A DNA stretch of 5,564 nucleotides, taken from the NCBI GenBank assembly GCA_000435195.1, contig FR880255.1, positions 12,804-18,367 of the forward strand. The letters are read 5' to 3'. The notes under the pieces were generated by a model. That model was not told the DNA's origin, searched no databases, and saw only the letters and a program-made list of their open reading frames with translations. Origin of the DNA: Clostridium sp. CAG:169. GTDB taxonomy: Bacteria > Bacillota > Clostridia > Oscillospirales > Ruminococcaceae. The position numbers and the translations under genes are program-made. The stretch's first letter is position 1, and the number at the start of each line of letters is the position of its first letter. Below are positions 1 to 4,894 of this stretch, one piece after another.

Positions 1-780
1 TGCGCCCATCTGCTCCAGCTGTTCGTCGGTGACCTGCGGGTTATATTCCTGCTTGAACAGCTCACGGCTGAACTGATTTTTCAGACAGCGCACCGGATGC
101 CCCAGGCGTTTTCCGGTTGCGATGGTGTCGATGTCCTTTGCCTTGAGAATCTTTGCCTTGTAGTTGGGATGGACGGTACACTCCTTTGCCACCAGAAAGC
201 GGGTTCCGCACTGTACGCCGCATGCTCCCAGCATCAGCGCAGCTGCGATACCTCTGCCGTCTGCAATTCCTCCGGCTGCCAGCACCGGGATTTTCACCGC
301 ATCACATACCTGCGGGACCAGCGTCATGGTGGTCAGCTCCCCGATGTGTCCGCCCGATTCACCGCCCTCGGCAATAACTGCAAACGCACCGCTGCGCTCG
401 ACCATCCGCGCCATTGCGGTAGAAGCTACCACCGGGATGACCTTGATTCCGGCTTGCACCCACTGCTTCATGTACTTTCCCGGGTTGCCCGCTCCGGTGA
501 CGACCACCGGGACCTTCTCCTCTACCACGACCTGCGCTACCTCATCGGCAAACGGGCTCATCAGCATCACGTTGACTCCAAAAGGGCGTTCGGTCAGCTG
601 TCGGGCTTTGTGTATCTCCTCGCGCAGCCATTTGGCGTCGGCATTCATCGCAGCGATGATGCCTAAGCCTCCGGCATTGCTGACCGCAGCCGCCAGGGAA
701 GCGTCGGCGATCCATGCCATTCCTCCCTGAAAGATGGGATATTTTAAATCTAAAAGCTCACACAGGTCGGTTTTGATCAT
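1..780 (-). CDS. fabK: Enoyl-[acyl-carrier-protein] reductase II, FMN-dependent (3' end outside window)
   Basis: FabK reduces trans-2-enoyl-ACP to acyl-ACP, the last step of each fatty-acid elongation round, in the cytoplasm with FMN and NAD(P)H. The first 260 codons are present and the frame is open to the window edge; the family is usually about 310-320 residues, so some 50-60 C-terminal residues are missing. The nitronate monooxygenase/FabK TIM barrel is clear: YPIFQGGMAW near residue 14, NAGGLG near 35, PFGVNVMLMSP near 66, TGAGNP near 95, and ESGGHIGELTTMTL with the expected active-site histidine at 145. The phosphate-binding AAGGIADGRG (about 168) and GTRFLVAKE (about 192) follow. The sequence is very like pneumococcal FabK. 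The ATG at 780 has an AAAGGA ribosome site about 10 nt upstream. It is the fourth gene of the operon, 46 nt after acpP. FabK is known to be insensitive to triclosan, unlike FabI. Confidence 0.96.
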   Translation of the reverse strand, partial: MIKTDLCELLDLKYPIFQGGMAWIADASLAAAVSNAGGLGIIAAMNADAKWLREEIHKARQLTERPFGVNVMLMSPFADEVAQVVVEEKVPVVVTGAGNPGKYMKQWVQAGIKVIPVVASTAMARMVERSGAFAVIAEGGESGGHIGELTTMTLVPQVCDAVKIPVLAAGGIADGRGIAAALMLGACGVQCGTRFLVAKECTVHPNYKAKILKAKDIDTIATGKRLGHPVRCLKNQFSRELFKQEYNPQVTDEQLEQMGA

Positions 781-826
781 TATACACACATTCCTTTCCA
801 GACAGCTTATCCGCACTTTTTGAAGG

Positions 827-1048
827 TTATGCCAGCTGTTTTTCGATTACCGCAACGATGTCTGCCACCGTCTTGATTTCCTCGCTCATCTCCAGCTGCA
901 CATTGAATTCATCCTCAAAGCTCATCAGCAGGTCTACGGTGTCTAAGCTGTCCAGCTCCAGCTCATCGAAGGTAGAGTCTGCTTTGATTTCACTGCTGTC
1001 ACATTCCTTATATTCTGCCAAAAGTTCGATTACCTTTTCCAATACCAT
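827..1048 (-). CDS. acpP: Acyl carrier protein
   Basis: This 73-residue acidic protein carries growing acyl chains on a 4'-phosphopantetheine arm. The attachment site is the DSL motif in ELDSLDTVDLL, with the modified serine at residue 34. The rest fits the four-helix ACP fold: an amphipathic first helix (MVLEKVIELLAEY), the acidic recognition helix II after the DSL, and a closing helix DIVAVIEKQLA. Length is near the low end of the usual 75-80 residues but nothing is missing. The ATG is supported by a perfect AGGAGG at 1057-1062 with 8 nt spacing, the best ribosome site in the operon, which fits the high ACP level cells need. It lies 43 nt after fabH and 46 nt before fabK. Its place inside a fab operon argues for the fatty-acid ACP rather than a polyketide or D-alanyl carrier protein. 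Confidence 0.97.
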   Translation of the reverse strand: MVLEKVIELLAEYKECDSSEIKADSTFDELELDSLDTVDLLMSFEDEFNVQLEMSEEIKTVADIVAVIEKQLA

Positions 1049-1091
1049 GTTGATTTCCTCCTAAAATAATTGTTTCATTTTTTCTTATGTT

Positions 1092-2042
1092 CTACCAACG
1101 AAGCACACAAGCTCCGGTGGTCAGTCCCGCGCCAAAGGCGCTCAATGCAATCCAGTCGCCCGGATGCAGCAGTCCTTTTGTGTTGGCTTCGTCCAAAACA
1201 ATCGGGATGCTTGCTGCCGAGGTGTTGCCCAACCGCTGGATTCCGGTCAGGCAGCGCTGCGAAGGTAGCTTGAGTTTATGCAGTGCCGACTCGATGATGC
1301 GCAGATTTGCCTGATGCGGAATCAACCAGTCCAGCTGCTGTGGCTGGATGCCCGCCTGAGAGCAGACCTCGGTCACATCGCTGCAAAAGGCGGACACCGC
1401 AAACTTGTAGACCTCTTTGCCGTTCATCTGCAAAAACGGCTGCTGTGGCGGCAGGATGTCAAAGGGACTGTTGGACTGCGGCTGTGGGATACACAGCACC
1501 TGCGGGTCCCCTTTTGCCGTCAGATGGATGCTTTGCAGCGAATCGCCCTCGCCCAGCAGAACAGCGCCTGCACCGTCCCCGAACAGCACACAGGTCGAAC
1601 GGTCGTTCCAGTCCACCAGGCGGCTCATCGTGTCGCCTGCCAGCACCAGCACCTTCTTGACCTTCTTTCTGGCAAAATAGCCGGCTGCCACATCCAGCGC
1701 ATACACAAACCCGGTACACGCCGCCGAAATATCCATCGCAGGACAGCCTGCACCCAGCTTCTGCTGAATCACACACGCCTGCGACGGGGTAATATATTCT
1801 CCCCGGATGGTCGCGCACAAAATCAGGTCCAGCTGCTGTGGCTCTACTCCTGCCCGCTCGAGCGCCTGCTTAGCTGCGACGGTCAGCAGGTCGGTCAGCG
1901 TTTCATCGCTGCACAGCGAGCGTTGGCGGATACCGGTGCGCTGGCTAATCCACTCGTCACTGGTATCCAGAAAGGTGGACAGGTCGTCGTTTGTCTTGCT
2001 CAGCGCCGGCAGCGCGCTTCCGGTTGAAAGTATCCTAAACAT
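1092..2042 (-). CDS. fabH: Beta-ketoacyl-ACP synthase III (KAS III)
   Basis: FabH starts fatty-acid synthesis by condensing a short acyl-CoA with malonyl-ACP to a beta-ketoacyl-ACP. The 316-residue protein has the full thiolase-fold layout and the Cys-His-Asn triad: Cys109 in ISAACTGFVYA, His243 in LIPHQANLRI and Asn273 in RLGNTSAASIP. Other family marks are TSDEWISQRTGI near residue 27, FGDGAGAVLL near 154 and the C-terminal GAGLTTGACVL. Length is typical. The N-terminus MFRILSTGSALP matches the usual FabH start, so the ATG at 2042 is favoured although the ribosome site is unusually distant. It is the second gene of the operon, 33 nt after fabT and 43 nt before acpP. Primer preference (straight or branched acyl-CoA) cannot be read from the sequence. 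The end is TAG. Confidence 0.97.
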   Translation of the reverse strand: MFRILSTGSALPALSKTNDDLSTFLDTSDEWISQRTGIRQRSLCSDETLTDLLTVAAKQALERAGVEPQQLDLILCATIRGEYITPSQACVIQQKLGAGCPAMDISAACTGFVYALDVAAGYFARKKVKKVLVLAGDTMSRLVDWNDRSTCVLFGDGAGAVLLGEGDSLQSIHLTAKGDPQVLCIPQPQSNSPFDILPPQQPFLQMNGKEVYKFAVSAFCSDVTEVCSQAGIQPQQLDWLIPHQANLRIIESALHKLKLPSQRCLTGIQRLGNTSAASIPIVLDEANTKGLLHPGDWIALSAFGAGLTTGACVLRW

Positions 2043-2056
2043 CTTCCGGTCGATTT

Positions 2057-2062
2057 CCTCCC
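2057..2062 (-). promoter_or_regulatory. fabH ribosome binding site with long spacing
   Basis: The minus strand reads GGGAGGAAAT here, the only good Shine-Dalgarno match before fabH. It lies 14 nt from the ATG at 2042, longer than the usual 5-10 nt. No ATG, GTG or TTG occurs in frame between the two, so the site cannot be rescued by an earlier start. A weaker GGAAG directly abuts the ATG but is too close to act. Translation of fabH may therefore be modest or coupled to fabT, whose stop is 33 nt upstream. Confidence 0.55.
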
Positions 2063-2075
2063 TTCCAAACAGCTG

Positions 2076-2525
2076 CTACTTCAGCTGCTCCTTTAAAAAA
2101 GTGTCCAGCTTCATGACCCCTTTGTACAGTGCCTGCATCTCCGACTCGGTCATGTCGCGGATGATGCTGCGCACCATGGATTCATGGAAATAGCGGTGTG
2201 CAGAATCGATTCGCCTTCCCTGGCGAGTTAAAGAAACATACACGATTCTGCCATCCTCTTCGCCACGGACCTTTTCCACATAGCCTTTTTTCATCAGCTT
2301 GTTGATTGCCACCGTCACCGAAGGCAAGGTGATGTTGAGAACCTCCGCAAGCTCAGAGATGGTCCTGCGTCGGTCCTTTCCTTTTCCTACCGCCTCAAGC
2401 ATGTGGATTTCACTGATGCTTAAATCGGTCTGATCTGAACGCTTGAGGATATTTTCCTCCACCCGCAAAATCGACCGGTAGGTATCGACGATGACCTCAT
2501 TGAGCTGTTCTTCAAACGGTTTCAT
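2076..2525 (-). CDS. fabT: MarR-family repressor of fatty-acid synthesis, FabT type
   Basis: This 149-residue protein is a winged-helix regulator of the MarR family. Residues 1-35 form the dimerisation helix, the winged helix-turn-helix spans about 36-105 (LSISEIHMLEAV, then TISELAEVLNITLPSVTVAINKL with the recognition helix near 67-79, then the wing GEEDGRIVYVSLT with the conserved DGR at 91-93), and two C-terminal helices close the dimer. In streptococci FabT represses the fab genes and its DNA binding is strengthened by long-chain acyl-ACP. The assignment here rests on position as first gene of a fabH-acpP-fabK operon plus a FabT-like palindrome at its promoter; MarR sequence alone would not give the ligand. 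The ATG at 2525 has AAAGGA at 2535-2540, spacing 9 nt. fabM, the usual streptococcal neighbour, is absent upstream; a redox flavoprotein gene is there instead. Confidence 0.9.
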   Translation of the reverse strand: MKPFEEQLNEVIVDTYRSILRVEENILKRSDQTDLSISEIHMLEAVGKGKDRRRTISELAEVLNITLPSVTVAINKLMKKGYVEKVRGEEDGRIVYVSLTRQGRRIDSAHRYFHESMVRSIIRDMTESEMQALYKGVMKLDTFLKEQLK

Positions 2526-2553
2526 TTTGAAACATCCTTTCCATCATCCAATT

Positions 2554-2566
2554 AAACGTAACGTTT
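2554..2566. repeat. 13-nt palindrome in the fabT leader
   Basis: AAACGTAACGTTT is a perfect dyad around its central base. It falls in the predicted 5' leader of the fabT operon mRNA, between the start-site palindrome and the fabT ribosome site. It lacks the TTTGA core of the upstream operator, so it would be a different site if it has a function. It is short and could be chance; no T-tract follows it, so it is not a terminator. Confidence 0.35.
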
Positions 2567-2574
2567 GTTGCTTT

Positions 2575-2597
2575 TAATTAGATTGTCAAACTAATTA
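2575..2597. promoter_or_regulatory. Probable FabT operator (palindrome at fabT transcription start)
   Basis: This 23-nt inverted repeat is centred at base 2586. Ten of its eleven base pairs match; only 2582/2590 fails. On the minus strand its core reads TTAGTTTGACAATCTAA, with the TTTGA...TCAAA-like arrangement known for FabT boxes in streptococci and lactococci. It overlaps the last bases of the -10 element and covers the predicted start site, the ideal place to block RNA polymerase. I infer autorepression by FabT and joint control of fabH, acpP and fabK; the binding itself is not proven by sequence. Confidence 0.75.
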
Positions 2598-2622
2598 TAA
2601 TCAGCCTTGCAGCCGTTGTCAA
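2594..2622 (-). promoter_or_regulatory. Consensus sigma-A promoter of the fabT-fabH-acpP-fabK operon
   Basis: The minus strand has a perfect -35 TTGACA (2617-2622), a 17-nt spacer (2600-2616) and a perfect -10 TATAAT (2594-2599). The predicted start is near 2587, giving a leader of about 60 nt before the fabT ATG. A promoter this strong needs a brake, which the overlapping palindrome supplies. A/T-rich DNA just upstream of the -35 could act as an UP element. Confidence 0.88.
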
Positions 2623-2625
2623 GGC

Positions 2626-2642
2626 AAAATTTGATAAATTTT
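2626..2642. repeat. A/T-rich inverted repeat upstream of the fabT -35
   Basis: AAAATTT-GAT-AAATTTT has two 7-nt complementary arms around a 3-nt centre. It begins 4 nt upstream of the -35 box. It contains TTTGAT, the half-site core seen in FabT boxes, but not the opposing TCAAA in the right register, so it is at best a weak second operator. It may instead be only an UP-like A/T tract. Confidence 0.3.
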
Positions 2643-2718
2643 CCACAGCCGCTTTTTATGTATAAGCAAGATAAAATATACATTACAAAATTATCCTTCT
2701 CACATAAAATTCTCCAAC

Positions 2719-2757
2719 AAAAAAGGCAGACGATGTCCCCAAAAGACAACGCCCGCC
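2719..2757 (-). terminator. Intrinsic terminator of the flavodoxin-fold gene
   Basis: On the minus strand a G/C-rich arm (2757-2745) pairs with 2737-2725 over 13 positions with one mismatch and two G-U pairs. The loop is 7 nt and a run of six T follows (2724-2719). It starts 20 nt after the stop codon at 2778. It separates the flavoprotein transcript from the fabT promoter about 100 nt further on. The opposite strand has no T-run, so it looks one-directional. Confidence 0.85.
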
Positions 2758-2777
2758 CTTGCAAACTCTTTCCTTCC

Positions 2778-3398
2778 TTAGCGGATAAAGTTTGTTTTTT
2801 CCTTCGGTTCCCGCTCTGGAAGAGCGATTCCCTGCTCTTTTCCTGCCTGGATACAGTGCAGCAGCCATGCCATATTGTTGCCCAATGTGCGCATAATCTG
2901 CAAGCCTTCCTTGTCCTGTACCACCTCTTCGGGTGTATTTCCGTGTACCATGTTCCAGTACTGGGAGGATACCACCGGCATACAGTTGATGGTGAAGTAC
3001 TTGTTCAGCTGATCGAGCGTTGCTGTTGTTCCTGCGCGGCGGCAGCTGGCAACCGCTGCTCCCGGCTTATAGGCAAAAGCGGCGCTTCCGCTGTAAAAGG
3101 CACGGTCCAAAAAGGAGGAAATCTGTCCGCTGGCGTTGGCGTAGTAGACAGGCGAACCAAAGATGAAGCCATCTGCCTCCTTTGCCTTCTCCACAAACTC
3201 ATTCACTCCGCCCTCAAAGACACAGCGACCGGTTTTGCGGCAGGAACCACACCCGATGCATCCGGCGACCGGCTTATTTCCAATCTGGAAGATTTCTGTT
3301 TCGATTCCGTTTTTTTCCAAAGCACCCGCTACCTCACACAATGCCGTGTAGGTGCATCCCTTTTCGTGCGGGCTTCCATTCAACAACAGTACCTTCAT
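2778..3398 (-). CDS. Flavodoxin-fold oxidoreductase with four-cysteine motif (iron-sulfur-flavoprotein-like)
   Basis: The 206-residue protein belongs to the NADPH-dependent FMN reductase/iron-sulfur flavoprotein group. MKVLLLNGSPHEKGCTYTAL is the first beta strand plus the FMN phosphate loop (residues 7-16), and GSPVYYANASGQISSFLDR (81-99) is the second flavin-contact segment. Between them CIGCGSCRKTGRC places cysteines at 47, 50, 53 and 59, a compact C-x2-C-x2-C-x5-C that fits the 4Fe-4S motif known from methanogen and clostridial Isf proteins. Such proteins are soluble electron carriers or reductases; the substrate here is unknown. The start chosen is the ATG at 3398, with AAGGA 6 nt upstream. 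An ATG at 3404 abuts that ribosome site, and one at 3476 would overlap the promoter. The gene has its own promoter and terminator. A quinone or nitro-compound reductase role is possible but cannot be shown. Confidence 0.87.
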   Translation of the reverse strand: MKVLLLNGSPHEKGCTYTALCEVAGALEKNGIETEIFQIGNKPVAGCIGCGSCRKTGRCVFEGGVNEFVEKAKEADGFIFGSPVYYANASGQISSFLDRAFYSGSAAFAYKPGAAVASCRRAGTTATLDQLNKYFTINCMPVVSSQYWNMVHGNTPEEVVQDKEGLQIMRTLGNNMAWLLHCIQAGKEQGIALPEREPKEKTNFIR

Positions 3399-3404
3399 GT
3401 CCAT

Positions 3405-3411
3405 TCCTTCT
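3405..3411 (-). promoter_or_regulatory. Ribosome binding site deciding the flavoprotein start
   Basis: The minus strand reads AGAAGGA here. It lies 6 nt before the ATG at 3398 (MKVLLL) but directly touches the ATG at 3404 (MDMKVL). Normal spacing favours 3398. Confidence 0.65.
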
Positions 3412-3447
3412 TTCTTTGATTGGATTTTCAAAATATCCTGCACCCTT

Positions 3448-3476
3448 ATTTTAGCACAAAACCTTCCCGTCTGCAA
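3448..3476 (-). promoter_or_regulatory. Promoter of the flavodoxin-fold gene, extended -10
   Basis: The minus strand has TGCTAAAAT, an extended -10 with TAAAAT at 3448-3453 (5 of 6 consensus bases). A weak -35, TTGCAG (3471-3476), sits 17 nt upstream. The extended TG can make up for the poor -35. The predicted start is near 3441, giving a leader of about 40 nt. Confidence 0.6.
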
Positions 3477-3523
3477 AGGATGCTTTCCTGTTTATTCTAT
3501 GGCAGTGCTGCTGCTTTTATGGC

Positions 3524-3559
3524 AAAAAAAGAGAGCAGACAAAATATCTGCTCTCTTTT
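3524..3559 (-). terminator. Perfect hairpin terminator after the flavodiiron gene
   Basis: Arms 3527-3539 and 3547-3559 pair over 13 bp without a mismatch (core GAGAGCAGA), around a 7-nt loop. On the minus strand seven T residues end at 3524. The arm begins 5 nt after the stop codon, so this ends the flavodiiron mRNA. The other strand also ends in TTTT, so it could work in both directions, but no plus-strand gene is seen that would need it. Confidence 0.92.
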
Positions 3560-3564
3560 AATGA

Positions 3565-4773
3565 TTAGAAGCTCATTGCAAAATTTTTGCCCAGCTCTTT
3601 GGCTGCTTCCAAATCGTCCTCGGTAGGAACAAAGGCTACCTTGAAGCCATCCTCAAAGACGTTCATCTTCAGTCCCTGAAGACGAGCCTGGATGTTGCCG
3701 ACTGCCTCACCGGTCCAGCCGTAGGAGCCGAAGACCAGCGCAGGCTTTTTGCCGGAGTTGATTGCATCCACTCCAGCCAGCAGATTCCACACCGGTGGAA
3801 CCGCATCGCGGTTGAGGGTCGGGCTGCCGACAGCAAACGCCTTGCAGTGGTTGATCAGCGCGTGCAGCTGAGCCATATCGTGCTCGATGATGTCATAGGT
3901 CTGGCAGTCTGCATCCGGTTTTGCCTCCAAAATACCTTCCTGAATCTTCTTTGCCAGCTTGGCGGTGTTGCCGTAAGCAGAGGTGTAGAAAACAGGAATC
4001 AGCTCAGCGCCTGCCGGCTGCTCTGCGGACCACGCCTCATAGCTTGCCAAAACCTGCTGCATTCTGCCTTCTTTGGTCAGGACCGGACCGTGGCTGGTGC
4101 AGATGTAATCCGGCTGCTGCGGCAGGGCTTTGATTTTTTCCAGACCCTTGCGTACAAAGGATGCAAATGGACCGAAGATGGCGCCGTAGTACAGCTCTAG
4201 AGCGGTATCATAAGCCTTTGGATAAGCAATGCGGGTATCAAAGGTGTATGGCTCGCAGTAGTGGCAGCCCAAAAAGTCGCAGGTGAACAGGGTGTTTGCC
4301 TCTTTGACCCAGGTGAACATCGAATCCGGCCAGTGCAGGTTCGGTGCAGACAGGAAGGTCAGGCTCAAGCCGCCCAGATCGAGGACCTCTCCGTCCTTGA
4401 CCTTGTGAATATCCAAATCACAGCGGTTGGTGATATTTTTCAGATAGTTTGCACCTGCAATCGAAGCAATCAGCTGTGCGTTTGGCATCAGCTCCAGCAG
4501 CTTTGCCAACGAACCGGAGTGGTCCGGCTCGTTGTGGTTCATAACGATATAGTCAATTTCCTCAAACTTGCAGACTTCTTTGATATTTTCCAGATACTCT
4601 TCAAAAAAGCTCTCATGGCAGGTTTCGATCAGAGCGGTCTTTTCGCTGCCTCTGACCAGATAGGAGTTGTAGGAGGTACCCGAGTCGGTCTTCATCACAA
4701 TATCAAACACCCTCATATTCGGGTTCATGATCCCTACCGAGTAGATTCCTTCGGTGATTTTTACTGCGGACAT
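3565..4773 (-). CDS. fprA: A-type flavodiiron protein (FprA/ROO-type oxygen or nitric oxide reductase)
   Basis: Flavodiiron proteins reduce O2 to water or NO to N2O in the cytoplasm of anaerobes, taking electrons from rubredoxin or F420H2. The 402-residue length is typical. The N-terminal metallo-beta-lactamase-like half has all expected diiron ligands: His80, Glu82, Asp84 and His85 in HNEPDHSGS, His147 in NLHWPD, Asp166 in CDFLGCHY and His228 in SHGP. The C-terminal flavodoxin half binds FMN through TSAYGNTAKLA (264-274), GSPTLNRDAVPP (316-327) and FGSYGWTGEA (348-357). There is no C-terminal rubredoxin extension, so it is class A and needs a separate donor, not found in the window. The ATG at 4773 has AAGGA at 4783-4787, spacing 9 nt. 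A strong own promoter and terminator flank it. O2 versus NO preference cannot be told from sequence. Confidence 0.95.
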   Translation of the reverse strand: MSAVKITEGIYSVGIMNPNMRVFDIVMKTDSGTSYNSYLVRGSEKTALIETCHESFFEEYLENIKEVCKFEEIDYIVMNHNEPDHSGSLAKLLELMPNAQLIASIAGANYLKNITNRCDLDIHKVKDGEVLDLGGLSLTFLSAPNLHWPDSMFTWVKEANTLFTCDFLGCHYCEPYTFDTRIAYPKAYDTALELYYGAIFGPFASFVRKGLEKIKALPQQPDYICTSHGPVLTKEGRMQQVLASYEAWSAEQPAGAELIPVFYTSAYGNTAKLAKKIQEGILEAKPDADCQTYDIIEHDMAQLHALINHCKAFAVGSPTLNRDAVPPVWNLLAGVDAINSGKKPALVFGSYGWTGEAVGNIQARLQGLKMNVFEDGFKVAFVPTEDDLEAAKELGKNFAMSF

Positions 4774-4813
4774 TGTACATCTTCCTTTCTTTTGAGCTTA
4801 AGTTGATACAACA

Positions 4814-4842
4814 ATTATACCAAAGCAGTATAAGAGTGTAAA
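4814..4842 (-). promoter_or_regulatory. Strong sigma-A promoter of the flavodiiron gene
   Basis: The minus strand has -35 TTTACA (4837-4842, 5 of 6), a 17-nt spacer and a perfect -10 TATAAT (4814-4819). The predicted start is near 4807, giving a leader of about 34 nt. A small dyad, GTTG-ATA-CAAC at 4802-4812, lies over the start site and could be an operator half, though its arms are only 4 nt. No clear uvrA terminator lies upstream, so some read-through from uvrA is possible. Confidence 0.85.
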
Positions 4843-4894
4843 GGTACAAAAATCACAAATCATCGTCTTTTTGTTTCCCTTTTTCCATCATGCT

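Noticed and set aside
97..730. Two overlapping plus-strand frames of about 190 codons opposite fabK
   Set aside because: They are shadows of FabK, which is continuous from 780 to the edge with strong motifs.
1278..2027. A 249-codon plus-strand reading frame opposite fabH
   Set aside because: It has low-complexity, Gln/Arg/His-rich content and no family motif; the minus strand encodes FabH with an intact catalytic triad.
2639..2647. TTTTCCACA, one base from a DnaA box
   Set aside because: It is a single copy in A/T-rich DNA with no cluster of boxes or origin genes nearby.
2655..2695. A possible second promoter (TTGTAA with TATACA) upstream of the fabT promoter
   Set aside because: The match is only 4 of 6 in each box with 18-nt spacing in very A/T-rich DNA, while a perfect promoter lies closer to the gene.
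2607..3419. A 270-codon plus-strand reading frame opposite the flavodoxin-fold gene
   Set aside because: It crosses the fabT promoter and a terminator, shows no recognisable domain or ribosome site, and is the antisense shadow of a gene with clear FMN and cysteine motifs.
3399..3476. Longer N-terminus for the flavodoxin-fold protein starting at 3476
   Set aside because: The added 26 residues are not part of the fold, would overlap the predicted promoter and lack a ribosome site; the family begins at MKVLLLNGSP.
4843..4860. TTGTGA on the minus strand upstream of the flavodiiron promoter, like a Rex half-site
   Set aside because: There is no matching TCACAA partner at the right distance, and it lies upstream of the -35 only by chance placement.
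4774..4894. A uvrA terminator in the uvrA-fprA gap
   Set aside because: T-rich stretches are present on the minus strand but I could not build a convincing stem before them.
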